Positions 10,454 to 22,103 of a DNA stretch of 64,000 nt are shown here, piece after piece. The notes beneath the pieces were generated by a model that searched no databases, was not told where the DNA came from, and was given only the letters and a program-made list of their open reading frames with translations. Source of the stretch: Crocodylus rhombifer (Eukaryota > Chordata > Crocodylia > Crocodylidae); contig JAVSML010024628.1 of NCBI GenBank assembly GCA_038503035.1, positions 1 to 64,000 of the forward strand, given 5' to 3'. How positions within the stretch are numbered: position 1 is the stretch's first letter; each line of letters starts with the position of its first letter. Made by a program: the position numbers and the translations under genes.

Positions 10454-13400
10454 ATGGCAGCAGAGATGAAGGTGATGGGGCAGAGCCAGGAGCAGTTCCT
10501 GCTGCTCGCCAAGTCCGCCCGCGGCGCCGCCCTGGCCAGCCTTATCCACCAGGTGCTGGATGCACCTGGCATCTACGTCTTCGGGGAGCTGCTGGACCTG
10601 CCCAACGTGCGGGAGGTGAGCGTCCTTCTCCCGGCCCCGGGGAGCCCGCCGGAGCTTGCACCCTACGGCTGTGATTGCCCCTTGGGAAAGGGCCCGACGG
10701 GCTGGCCCTGAGCAGTGCCCAGGTAGTGTGCCTTCCTGGCCCCAGGTACAGGATCACAGAGGATGAGGGCGGGAAGGGACCTCAGGAGGTCATCTAGTCC
10801 AACCCCTGCCCAAAGTCAGATCATCCCAGCCAAGGCTTTGTCTACCCAGGTCTTACAAACCAAGCATTGCAATCCATGGCCCCGGGCATGGGAGGGAGGA
10901 CCACTGTGCACTAGCCCCCCTGCTGGATGCTATGTTTATGAATCTTCCTACTTGCCACTGTCTGCCTCTCAATCTTCTCTCTTGTCATGGTCATAGGATC
11001 ATAGAAAGTGGGGGTTGGGAGGCCATCTAGTCCAACCCCCTGCTCAAAGCAGGACCATCCCCAGCTAGATCGTTTCAGCCAGGGCTTTATCTAGCTGGAT
11101 CTTAAAAACCTCCAAGGATGGTGTCTACAACCTCTCTGAGTGACATGTTCCAGTGCTCTACTGCCCTCCTCGTGAGCGAGTTTTTTCTACACCTGTTAGA
11201 ATCTGAACTTCCTAGACCTTAATGCTGGAGGCTGTAAGGGGGAATAAACTGGGTATTACCAGGGTGTTCCCCCCACCTCTACCCCCTCCACTATCCCTTG
11301 CAGCCTCCAGCATTAAGGTCTAGGAAGTTCTGATTCTAACAAGTAAGCACAGAAAGAACTCTCTCATAGCTTACAGCTCTCCTTGATGGGCTTTAGTCCG
11401 TGTCCCAGAATGGCATATCAAAAGACCTGTGTCACTGAGGAGGGGGGCTTACAGTGTTTCTGTGTGTGGCAGGCCATTAGTTATGCCATGGGGAAGTGTG
11501 GGCTTACACCCACAAGCAAACACTGTAAGCCCCCTCCTCTGTGACAGGCCTTTTGATATGCTATTCTGGAACATGGGCTAAAGCCCATCAAGGAGAGCTG
11601 TAAGCCACCCCTTGGTGATGAGGGGCATTAAGAGCATATCGCTGATTACTTGGGACAAATAAAAACAAAACTGGGACAGGAGTGAGGGCCATTGGTTTGT
11701 AATAAGTCCATCAAGGGAGGACACCAAGCAGAGTACACTGGCCAGTGTTCACTGGCCCTCAAATGAGTCCATGGAGCCAGTGGAACTCTGCCTGGAGACA
11801 TGAATATCCATGCAGGGATGAGGTCAGGAAGGCCAAAGTACAATTGGAGTTGCAGCTAGCAAGGGATGTGAAGGGTGACAAGAAGGGTTTCTACAAATAT
11901 GTCGGTAGCAAGAGGAGGATCAGGGGAACTGTGAGTCCCTTACTGAATGCAGGAGGCAACCTGGTGACAGGATACTGAAAAGGCTGAAGTGCTTATTGCC
12001 TTTTTTACCTCAGTCTTCACAGGCAAGGTCAGCTTCCAGACTGCTGCACCTGGCAGCACAGTTTGGGGAAGAGATGAGCAGACAACAGTGGAAAGAACAG
12101 GTTAGAGACTGCTTAGAAAAGCTGGACATGTACAAGTCCATGGGGCTGGATGGGATGTACCTGAGAGTGCTGAGGGAGTTGGCTGATGGAATTGGCCATC
12201 ATCTTTGAAAGCTCATGGTGATCAGGACAGGTCCTGGATGATTGGAAAAGGGCAAACATGGTGCCCATATTTAAGAAAAGGGAAAAAGGAGGATCCAGGG
12301 AACTACAGACTAGTCAGCCTCACCTCAGTCCCTGGGAAAAATCACAGAACAGATCCTCATGAAATCCATTTCTAAGCACTCGGAGGAAAAGAAGGTGATT
12401 ATTAGGAACGGTCAGCATGGATTCACCAAGGGCAAGTCATGCCTGACCAACGTGATTGCCTTCTATGACAAGGTGATTGGCTCTGTGGATGCAGGGAGGC
12501 TGGTGAATGTGGATGTAGTGTACCTTGATTTTAGCAAGGCTTTTGATACAGTCTCCCACAGCATTCTCTCAGGCAAGCTAAGGAAGTATGGGCTGGATGA
12601 ATGGACTGTAAGGTGAATAGAAAACTGGTAAGAGCATTGAGCTCAGATAGTATTTAATCAATGGCTCTGTGTTTAGTTGGCACCTGGTATCAAGTGGAGT
12701 GCCCCACCGGTTGGTCCTGGGGCCGGTTTTGTTCAATGTCTTCATCAGCGACCTGGAAGATAGTATAGAGTGTACCCTCAGCAAGTTTGCAGATAATACC
12801 AAGTTGTGGGGAGTACTAGATATATTGGAGCATAGGGCCTGGATTCAGAGTGACTTAGACATTGATTGTAGGATTGAGCCAAAAGAAATCTAATGAGGTT
12901 CAACAAAGACAAGTGCAAAGTCCTGCACTCAGGACGGAACAATCCCACGCACCAGTACAGGCTGGGGGCTGCCTGGCTGGGCAGCAGCTGTGCAGAAAAA
13001 GACCTGGGGGGATCATAGCGGGCAATAAGCTGAATATGAGTCAGCAGTGTGTCCTTGTTGTCAAGAAGGCTAACGGGATACTGGGGTGCATTGATAGGTG
13101 TGTTGCCAGTAGGCCAAGGGAAATGTTTATTCCCCTCTATTCAGCACTGGTGAGGCTACATCTGGAGTACTGTGTTCATTTTTGCCTCATTTCTTGTAGA
13201 CTTAGTTAGGATCTCACTAGGGAAAGGAAAGTGGCCCCACGGTTCCCAGCTATCTTCCAGCCACAGCCTCCTTCCTGGTCAGATGGATTGCTACCTTGGC
13301 TAGGGCCTGTGTAATAGGCCTGTTTGAAGTGCCAGGGGGTCATGGGCCTTGGCCCATCATAAAATATTATAAGTCTCCCTTAATAAGGGAGGCCACTGAG

Positions 13401-16400
13401 GACACATCAACTGAGTACATGGGACAGCTGAAGAGAAAGCAGGAACAAGAGTGAGGTCACAGGTTAAAAACAAGAGATTTGGAAGGAGACAGTGAGCAGA
13501 GCATGCCAGGCAACACCTACTGCCCCCTGAAGGAATCAAGGGAGCATGTGGATGCTGACCATTGAAACTGCCCAGAAACGTGAGTGGATGAGTGCCAGGA
13601 AAACAGCCCCAAACTGACCTGGCTTCTTCCCAGCCAGAACCTCGTTCCTGATCTTATAGATCACTAGCTTGGCTAGGTCTTGTTTGAGGTGCCAAAAAGA
13701 AGCTCATGGGCTTATTGCCCATTACAAAATCTGTAAGCCTCCCTAAATAAGGGAGGCCACTGGGAACACATCAGCTAGTTGTTTGGAACAATGAAGAAGA
13801 AACATGAATAGGAGTGAGGTCATAGGTTAATAATTAGGGCATTGGAAGTGGACACTGAACAGCACACACTTGTTCACTGCTCCCTGAAGGAGTTGAGGGA
13901 GCCTGTGGACCCCGCCCCAGTAAAACTCTGCCCAGAAGCATGAGTGGATGAGTGCCAGGAAAGCAGCCCCACATTCACCTGGGTTCCTCCCAGCCAGAGC
14001 CTCCTTCCTGGTCTTATAGATCACTAGCATAGCTAGGGCCTGTGTGACATAGGTGACTGGGCAAGATGAGCTGACACTTCAACCCAGTAAATGGTAGTTT
14101 TTATGTTGTTATCTGGTGTTTCTTCTTGCTTCTCTGCAGCTCTTCCCCCGCCCCCTTCCTTTATCCATCTCTTACTCACCCAAACCCTTCCCTTTTCCCA
14201 AATCCTGTCCTTTTAACCTCTAAACCACTTGACCTGCTTCCATAGACAGAGCCCTGCAGTCTTAGCGGGACTTGCTTATGTCTTTCACCCTTCAGGCTCT
14301 GAGCTCTGTACCTGTTAAGTAGTTACTGTTCTTCCTTCTCCTCCTCTCTGCCATGCAGTTGTATTTTGTTGGATATAGTAATCCACCATATCTTTAACTT
14401 CCAAACCAGTTAGGGTTGAAGCAGTAAGGAAACAGCCTGGTTAGATTAGAGGTGTCCCTGGGTGCTGTGCTAATAGAGCTGGGAATTGGGAGTAGGAGTT
14501 CGACTGTAGCGTACAAAATGTCTTGCTGTTTATATCAAGTGCTCCCTTTCCTCACACAGCTGGCTGAGAGTGAGTTCTCCCCCATCTTCCGTCTGCTCAC
14601 CGTCTTTGCATATGGGACATATGCTGATTACTTGGGTAAATACATTCCTCTCTTACAACACCTTATGCCATATTTCCGGAAGCGGGTGAGGCATCAGTTT
14701 AGTCTCCCAAGGAGCAGGAATGGTTGAGAGATAGCAAGAGGGAAGGAACAGCAAATGACATCAGGAAAAGGTTGCACAGAAAGCATCTACCTGAGCTGGG
14801 TAGGGGTCTATGAAGCCAGGAGATGTCTTGCCAGAGCCCCATCATTCAGAATCTTGGAAAGAAAATGCCTGGCCCAGGGCAGGGAGAGGGGATATGGGAC
14901 ATACTCAGCTCTAATGTCTGGCTTTCTCTCCTGAGAGTAGCTGAAGCAGCTAATCTCCCTCCTTTGACTGAGGCGCAGAAGAACAAGCTGAGACACCTAT
15001 CAGTTGTTACCCTGGCTGCCAAGATCAAGGTAGTGGCTGTGTCTCTCACCCTGCCCACATTCCCCTTGGAGCTACCTTATACTAATTATCATCTCTGTTG
15101 CTGTAGTGCATCCCTTATTCGGTGCTGCTGGAACAGTTGCAGCTGAAGAATGTGCGGCAGCTGGAGGACCTGGTGATTGAGGCTGTGTACGCAGATGTCC
15201 TCCGTGGGAGCCTGGACCAGCGGAATCAGCGCCTTGAGGTTGACTACAGCATCGGGCGGGACATCCGAAGGGAGGAGCTAAGCACCATCACCCGCACATT
15301 GCAGGAGTGGTGAGGAGGAAGCCCCCAGGGCCAACCCCACACAGGCTGCAGGAGTGGTGAGGAGGCTCCCCCAAACCCTCTGCCTGCTGTCAGAGGGGGG
15401 GAGGAGGTGTACCACCCACCACACAGAAAGAGTGAGCTCTATTCCCAACCCCTGTGTGCTACTGGAGTGATGAGACACTTGAGAAGTAGGAGAGACTCTT
15501 CCAAATTCCCCTGTCTGCTGCTGGAGCATGGTGTGGCACTGTGACCCTATTTCCCCACTGTACAGCTCTACGTCTGCTCTGGACTCTCTCAGTTCCCATC
15601 AGTGACTTCTGCAAAATGAGTGTCACCTCTTTCAGATCCCAGCCCGCCCCCACCACCACCACTCCCCATGTCTTTACTGTGGCACTGGTGCACCAGTGCC
15701 CTTTCTGTGTGGCTATATTCGCCTCCTCCCAGGGCCAAAGCTCTGAGGCCTCCAGCTATATGTGGGTGAGAGTTTAGGTCACACCTATCCATCCTCCCAC
15801 TTCTCCATTGCCTTTTGGATCTTCCATGTACTCAGGTTTGTTCTTTCCCTGCAGGTGCCAAGGCTGTGAGGTTGTCCTGTCAGGCATTGAGAAGCAAGTT
15901 AGCCGGGCCAACCAGCATAAAGAGCAGCAGCTGGGCCTAAAACAGCAGATAGAGAATGAGGTGAGTGAAGGGGGCTGGTTATTCCATCACTGTTATTTCA
16001 TCAGTGCTGACCTAGGAGTGGGTTGGAACCAGCACTCTGCATTTACATGACCTTATCTGAACAAGTCAGTGACACTTCCCCCGTACCATGTCAGGACCTT
16101 CTGTCTGGGGAGAGTCAGGACAGCTGGGCACTACTTTACAGACCCTCAAAAGTTCTGTATTATAAAGATTTCCTTCCTTTTCAGGTTTCAAATGTTGGTT
16201 AGCATTATACTTCAGTTTAACAGACTTTTTCATTGAGACTTTTCTTTTGTTCTCGCTTTCCCATCCTGGTAGGTGGCAAATTTGAAGAAGACCATTAAAG
16301 TCACAACAGCAGCAGCTGCAGCAGCAACATCCCAGGACCCAGAGCAGCATTTAACAGAGCTCAGGGAGCCAGCCCCTGGCACCAACCAGCGCCAAGCCAG

Positions 16401-16959
16401 CAAAAAAACTTCTAAGGCCAAAGGGTAAGGAGCTGTAGCAGGTGGGAGTGGCCCTTCCCCCTGTGTACCCAGGGGACAAATCTGTGGGAACTTTGTTTCC
16501 GGCATGAACACAGGCATAACAAGGCAACATTAGCTTTTGCAGTGCCAGAGGTAGCGGCAGCATAGCCATCTGCCAGCTACACCAGTAGCTGTTTTTGCCT
16601 CCTTATCTTTCAAGACTGCTGCTCTGGTCTCCCCACTCTCAGTTATGCTACTAAACGAGGGTACATCCCATTCTCCTATGTACACATGTGACAGCAAGCT
16701 TACCTCCACCTCAGCTCTGTTTGTCCTCCGCTAATAGGAGTGAGTTGCAAGGCTCCTCAGTTTGAAGCAGCAGCAGTCTGTTAACCCTGTTTGTGGCTGC
16801 ACATTTCTGTAGCTGCAGGTGGCAGCCACTTTTGTTTAAGTGCATTTGGGGAGGAGCCTATGTGGCCCTTGCTCCTGTCAGAGCCTTTGTTTCTCTTTGT
16901 TTGTTTGTTTTTTACGCAGACTCCGGGGCAGTGCGAAGATCTGGTCTAAATCAAACTAG
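10454..16959 (+). CDS. COPS7A: COP9 signalosome complex subunit 7a
   Basis: This is a PCI-domain subunit of the COP9 signalosome, the complex that removes NEDD8 from cullin-RING ubiquitin ligases in nucleus and cytoplasm. Coding exons are 10454-10615, 14560-14635, 14941-15029, 15107-15309, 15855-15960, 16273-16424 and 16920-16959. All junctions are GT-AG and phases agree, giving 275 codons, equal to the human protein length as I recall it. The N-terminal helices (residues 1-80) contain [12 protein letters not shown] and [14 protein letters not shown]. The PCI region follows (about 80-178, with [13 protein letters not shown] and [16 protein letters not shown]). Next come a helical segment and a run of six alanines (225-230), then a Lys-rich tail ending KIWSKSN. 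The tail and several internal blocks distinguish it from COPS7B. The start follows GCAGC. Intron 2 (3.9 kb) is packed with repeats. Confidence 0.97.
10743..11192 (-). mobile_element. Two CR1 3'-end fragments in COPS7A intron 2
   Basis: 10743-10860 and 10995-11192 both carry the reverse complement of the CR1 3' terminus (ggaccTCAGGAGGTCATCTAGTCCAACCCC type). The second also contains the last part of ORF2. An unrelated ~135-bp stretch separates them. Confidence 0.8.
11195..11340. repeat. Foldback repeat, 46-bp arms
   Basis: The left arm (11195-11240) and right arm (11295-11340) are inverted copies with about 44 of 46 positions matching, around a 54-base loop. It begins directly where the CR1 fragment ends. 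No coding content. Confidence 0.85.
11369..11605. repeat. Foldback repeat, ~90-bp arms
   Basis: Bases 11369-11459 are inverted at 11518-11605 with a few substitutions and small indels. The ~58-base centre includes 'gggcttacac'. The arms start and end with GCTTACAG-like sequence. This looks like a foldback transposon or a MITE with long terminal inverted repeats. Confidence 0.85.
11780..13200 (+). mobile_element. CR1 LINE, truncated ORF2, in COPS7A intron 2
   Basis: Frames on the + strand show successive CR1 reverse-transcriptase blocks: [11 protein letters not shown] (about 11908), [18 protein letters not shown] (12415-12470), [15 protein letters not shown] (12520-12562), a [10 protein letters not shown] block (12698-12725), FADNTKLWG (12785-12812) and the [13 protein letters not shown] tail (13146-13182). 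The catalytic FADD has become FADN and several frameshifts separate the blocks, so it is dead. The element stops before the usual 3'UTR. Confidence 0.85.
13250..14045 (+). repeat. Long-unit tandem repeat, about 2.1 copies of 360-373 bp
   Basis: The phrase ccagccacagcctccttcct recurs at about 13260, 13633 and 13993. Between these anchors the sequences align throughout (AAGGGAGGCCACTG at 13387 and 13750, GAGTGAGGTCA at 13450 and 13816, GTGGATGAGTGCCAGGAAA at 13582 and 13941). Unit lengths are 373 and 360 bp. No coding function. Confidence 0.85.
14046..14559. other. End of COPS7A intron 2, nothing recognised
   Basis: Pyrimidine-rich stretches occur (14100-14220), then the acceptor at 14558-14559. 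No repeat or exon was recognised. Confidence 0.4.
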
Positions 16960-17478
16960 CTGGATCCCTGGGAGAGTGAGAAGGAGAGAGACTGGGAGGG
17001 GGGAGAAAAAACAGGTGTCCATTGTATGACACTTGTGATCTCATCTCTGTATCTGTATGTCCAATTGGTTCTCCTGCATGTTTGATCTTTCCCATCTGCT
17101 GTGCCCTTTCCCCTGTCTTATCCATCACCTGTACCAACATCTGATAGCCTCCTACAGCTATCTCTTGCCCTCTAAACTTGTCTGTCCCATGTGTCGTCAT
17201 CCTCCCTACACCCACCCATCTTGCTCTCTCTCTCTCCCCCCCACCCCCCCATCACTTGACAGGTAAATTTAAAAAGCCATGGCACTAACTCCATTTCAGT
17301 CACCTTTACGCCAACAGAATATCATGGAAGCCTGGAAGGAACCTGACCTTGCACTCAGCAGCCATTTTGGTTCTGTGGGATCCTTGGACAATTTGCTCCA
17401 GACTGCCATCTTGATTGTTTGATCTTTGTTTTGCTGGGTTAGGGTGGATTTTGTGGGGATTGTTTTAAAATAAAAAAA

Positions 17479-17520
<42 letters not shown>

Positions 17521-17545
17521 AACAATAAAGATAGATCTATGAACA
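16960..17545 (+). terminator. COPS7A: COPS7A 3'UTR with poly(A) signals
   Basis: The 3'UTR runs about 550 bases. AATAAA occurs at 17469-17474 and again at 17524-17529, flanking a (TA)n microsatellite at about 17480-17521. Either could direct cleavage. The second is followed by a T/G-rich stretch, as expected downstream of a cleavage site. Confidence 0.7.
17475..17521. repeat. (TA)n microsatellite
   Basis: A run of alternating T and A with two TATAAA-like interruptions at its left side, in the COPS7A 3' end. Confidence 0.9.
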
Positions 17546-18840
17546 CTTCCATCTGTGATGGTGTTTCAGTATGTGGGCAGGAAGTTTCATGCAGATCTTT
17601 GAAATCTGACATAACCTTATGTTCTCAGGGATTCCCTGCCCCTCACCTTTTGGTGGAGATGGAATGAGGGGTCCAGCTGGTATGCCGTCATGGCCTGGGG
17701 TGAGGAATCACCTCTCTCTTTCTGTGCCCTAACAGGAGAGAGGTTCTAATTAGTGACTCATTCAAGGCTGTAGAATGACCAGAGTTCTTGAATATGTAGT
17801 TGAGAATGGAGACCAGAACACCTTCTTTCAGGGATTCAACAGCCAGACTTCATAAAATTAGGAAAAGGAAGAGTTAATAATTGATGGGAAGTGCAGGCTA
17901 AGTTGCCACCATTTAGCTGACCTGCTGCATAATAGGTTGTAAGATTTTAGCAAGAGGTTTCTGCATTTAATCCATAACTTACAGATGAGCTTCAGTGTAT
18001 CAGCTGTCAAAAAAAAATAGTTGTTGTAGATTTAGGGCTAATTGATGCTATATGCATTTCCAGGACTCTGAAAGTTAGGTAATGAAGCCTTTCAGAAGCT
18101 GGCAGTAGCCACTATGACTGATTCAATATGGGAGATGGGATATAATGAAGATAAACTACTAAAAGAATTACCATTGTTCATGCTGAATTCCACAGGTCTG
18201 AAATCCAGCATTTGTCAGCATATATCCAGTTGATGTATGCTCCTACTACATTCCCTGTATAGGAACTAGTTGGAGCAACATGGCAGAGAGGGTAATGAGG
18301 AAGTTGGAATGAGAAGAGTTGTGGGACAGCTTTCTGCTGGTATTCACTCTTGGCTGTGCTAGAGTATACATCTTTACCAAGAGGCTGACATGCCTAGAGA
18401 ATGATATTTACTCAGGTGATGAACCAAAATTGAGAAAAGTCCATCTTAGTTTAAATCCTCCCCACCCTCTTGAAAGTAGAAGCCACTGAGAAGGAAGAAA
18501 GGGAAATCAGATTGTAAACCATATAAATCATAATGTAGCAACTTCTCTTTTTTTTATAAGAGAAGCCAAAAAAACCAAGGAAATCTATGGTCAGCAGAAT
18601 TTGGAGAAAGGAGGTTTCCTTTTTCTTTTCTAAGTATGGTGGGAACAAGGAATTCTAACAAAGTCACTTTCAGAAAAGGTGCAGTCAGTAAATGTTTGTT
18701 TGGTACTGAAGATTGGGGACTGATGATGATGTCTGATTCTCATGATGAAATACTTTCAATAAATATGAATGATAATTAAACAGCAGCCACTAAAGCTAGA
18801 CACTTTGAAATCAGTACATTTGGGTAATTTGCAGTGAGGA
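17546..18840. other. Unassigned intergenic sequence
   Basis: AT-rich DNA without recognisable exons or elements. Confidence 0.4.
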
Positions 18841-20140
18841 CTTCTTAAAGAGCTGGCAAGGAGGTCTCTAGACTATTAATCTTTATTTTCAATAAGCCTC
18901 AGAAGGGGAAGATGGAACAACCAATAGGCCTGTCAGCCTGACTGATCTCAGACATAATAAAGGAACATTGTATATGAGACTTGATTAATTAAGGCACTGA
19001 ATGTCAATCGACCTAAGTTCATAAGATATTGATCTCTGTTTTTTTTCCCCTGAGATTACATGTTTGACATATAAAGGTTACTCTTAATACAATAGATTGA
19101 TAGAGTATTTGACTTAGTACCGCACAGTATTTTGAGTGAGAACCTAGATGGACATCAATTCAATATGGCATACAGTGAATGGATTGAATGCTAGCTAAAT
19201 GGATAGTTCTTAAACTGAAAATGAGGAATCATTATTAAGCAGGTATATTTCTAATATCATCTCACAGGGATCAGTTCTTAGCTATATGTTATTCAATATC
19301 TACTACTGAGTGTAGACAGACCTAACAATTCTAGTCCTGTTCCATCCAGTGTTATGATTTAGCTTGTGTATTGCTATAGGAGCATGCAGAGGTAACAATG
19401 GATGCATGTTGCCTAGCAGCAGCTTCCCCTCCCCTTTTAAAGTGGTTAAAAAGTATGTTTGCCCATAGCCTTGATCCGTGACTGAGAAGTAAACCTAGAT
19501 CTATGGGGTGGTTAGCCTCAGCCCATGGGCCAGATCCAGCTTGCAGAGCCACTCTGTCTAGCCTGAAGGGTTTCCCACAAATCCAGAAGTTGGGCAGGGG
19601 GTGAGAGGCAGGGAAGCAGTGGCAGCATTAATTACTGTTTCCCTGCTGCCAGTTTTCCAGACCTGTGGGGAGCCCCACGGGCCAGATGAGAGTAATCCTG
19701 CATAATAGATAGAACCTGTTGGGCTGAGTGGACATAGTATGGACCCTATGGAGGTGGCACAGGCCCAATCCAGATGGCATAGAGTCTAGTGGAGGTGGCA
19801 TGGACCTGATCCAGGCAGCACAAGACCAAATGGAGGCAGCGAGGGCCCAATCCAGGTAGCATGGGCCTAGTCTGGCAGTGCAGGGCTGAGTGGAGGGAAT
19901 ACAGGCCCAATCCAGCCAGTGGACCAGCCCTGTGCTACTCATTTGACCCACAGGACCAAACGATTGAGCACCACTGACATAAAAACATTCCTTATTAACA
20001 TTTGCAGACAAAACAAAGATTAGGAGACAGATTAATAATCCATTTGTGATTGGTACCACTGGTTTAAATGAGTGCAAATTAACATTTTAATATAGCCAAA
20101 TATAAACTTGTACATCTAGAAACCAAAAATATAGGCCTTA
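18840..20140 (+). mobile_element. Very old CR1-like LINE split by a hAT-like insertion
   Basis: The left part (about 18840-19380) reads DLVPHSI-like and GISS-like RT motifs near 19108-19280. The right part (about 19985-20140) continues with FADKTKI near 20005 and 'tataaacttgtacatctaga', equivalent to the CKL..YKLVHLG stretch after the RT catalytic box. The 19505-19985 element sits between them. Heavy decay. Confidence 0.5.
19505..19985. mobile_element. hAT-like element with an internal ~20-bp minisatellite
   Basis: The left end has 'gggccagatccagcttgcag' and the right end 'gacccacaggaccaaacg ... ttgagcaccactg', the same themes as the hAT-like copies at 7630 and 21917. The interior (about 19730-19925) is a tandem array of about eight ~20-bp units alternating GGCCCAATCCAGGTGGCAT-like and GGGCCTAGTGGAGGTGGCA-like forms. 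Confidence 0.55.
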
Positions 20141-20159
20141 CTTCTCTGTTTGCTTTTTG

Positions 20160-21640
20160 AACACCCTCCAGAAATCATTCCAGCACTGCTCTTGTTTCAG
20201 ATCTTAATCTTGCTCAGATCTGTGTTCATATCTCTAGTTCATTTGTGTCTTTCCTCACAATGTCCTTTCATCTCAACCTTGGCCTTCCCATTTTCATTTT
20301 TTCCTTTTCCTTCAGTTTTCAATTCTATCACGCCCTGTACTTTCTCCTTCATTATACAGGCTATGCTCTAGTCATCACATTCTAGCTTCCTTGGCTTTCT
20401 TAGCAGTGCTCCTCACACAAAGTCATTTCCTACTGTTGTCATTTCTGCATCACTCAATGAAATATTCAATATCCACCTTGGTATTCTTATCTCAAGTTGC
20501 TCCAGTGCCCTTTCATCCTTCCTTTTTGTTGTCCAAGTATCTGCTCCATGCAGTGACACCCATGTCACCACTGACAGATCTTTGTCTTCAGTTTGCCCAA
20601 TATCTTTTTTACAATACCTAAAACTGTTTTCCATTTATTCCTCCCTGTTTGAACTGCCTTTCTTTCTTCTGTTTCCTAGCTGCCTTCATTATAGTATGCA
20701 GATCTAAAGTATTTGAGCATCCATGCTTTGTTTAGGGCATACCTTTTCCTGTATTTCACTACTATGTCTTCCAACCATCTTGGCAATTTACCATTACTGC
20801 TGTTCATCTGGTATTTATTTTTAGGGCAACTTTTTAAAAACTTTTCTGCTCATTTATATACTTTTCCTGCCCTTTCTCTTCGGTCTATACTGTTACAATA
20901 TTTTTGCAGATGATCATGATGTATGCGGGAGGCCTATATGTGCCTCTTCACTCTGCACATTCATTGTTAACCAGGAGCATGCTCACTGTTGAACCTTGGT
21001 TGAACCCTACCACAATGTCAAACTCTTCTGTCATTCACCCTGCTGTTCTTGTCTCTGTACATTGCTTCTTCAACACTCACAATCCTTCAAAGATCCCTAT
21101 TTATGCAGGATACATACATTACCTCTCAGTGAACAGAATGCCTTCTCCAGGTTCACAAGTAAGTAATTCAGTTTCTTGTTCCCCTCTCTAAATGTTTCTT
21201 GCTTTTGTCTCATCTTAAATACTGCATCTGTAATTTCGTTACCCTGTACAAATTCTTTTCTTTATCCATGATCCTTTCACATGCTCTTCAAGCTTTATTC
21301 TCTGTAGTGTCCACAACTTAGCACACCACCTTTGTACTTATGCATGGCTACTATTATACTTTCTTCCCAAGTCCCTTAGGATTCATTCATCGTATCCAAC
21401 TTGCTTCAGCAGTTGCCAGATCCACTTGATTCCTTCTTCCCACATCACTTTAATCATCTCTATAGAAATTTCTGATGGATCACACCTTTTACCATATTTA
21501 ATTTTTTCTACAACTATACTACTTCCCTTGTTATTTCTGGTTCTGGTCCCTTAACTTTGTCTGTTAAATCCATTATTTCTCTTTAATTTTCTACAGTTAG
21601 TTCTTCAAAATGGTCTTACTGGTTCTTGGTGTCCTTTCCT
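20160..21640 (-). mobile_element. RTE/BovB-like LINE remnant
   Basis: The complement of 20413-20634 reads GADTWTTKRKDERALEQLE then RIPRWILNIS, which matches the C-terminal YGSETW-KK-E-LE-EMR-RW motif of RTE-clade reverse transcriptases. Further right the complement gives a GIKL-EHV stretch (about 21270-21300), like the NYRGI-L-EHV motif. Frames are badly broken. Clade assignment is by motif only. Confidence 0.55.
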
Positions 21641-21686
21641 TTAGTGAGGATGGTTCCAGCTTTATCTTCTATTGATGCTGCATTCC

Positions 21687-21897
21687 ACATACAATGAGCA
21701 CATCTACACGTGCTGCTATGATGATATTGTTACTGTGCTGTGATTTAGTACTTCCTTTTGGAAGTAACCAGCCCATGCTGTGCTGTATGCATGATGCAGA
21801 GTTATTTTTAGCAGCTACTTCGCCGCAGTAGCATGCTATACTGGCAGAGCACGTTGCTACGGTGACGTAGCTGCTGGTCATGTGTAGATGCCTATGG
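21687..21897. mobile_element. MITE with GCATCTACAC-type terminal repeats
   Basis: The left end has GCACATCTACACGTG and the right end CATGTGTAGATGCC, inverted to each other. The family recurs at 22692-23156 and 33161-33424. The inner sequence contains CTGTGCTGTGATTTAGTA and TAGCATGCTA words. No transposase. Confidence 0.55.
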
Positions 21898-21916
21898 ATG
21901 CTGCGTCACTGTAGCG

Positions 21917-22103
21917 CAGGGGTGGTCAATTATTTTGCGTGGAGGGCTGTTTCCTGAGTTTTGGCAAGCCATCAAGGGCCACATGACAGGCAGCCAGAGG
22001 CAGATAGATATTAATTTTCTAAACTTTTTAGGGGCCCCATGGAATGGGTAGAATGGCCTGGTGGGCTGCATCTGGCTCGCGGGACACATTTTGCCCACCC
22101 CTG
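21917..22103. mobile_element. hAT-like non-autonomous element with target duplication
   Basis: The ends are CAGGGGTGGTCAA and TTGCCCACCCCTG, imperfect inverted repeats, 187 bp apart. Both flanks carry GTAGCGC, consistent with an ~8-bp hAT target-site duplication. The body matches the 7630-7826 copy in inverted orientation ('ggccacatgacaggcagcc', 'gatattaattttct'). Confidence 0.75.
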
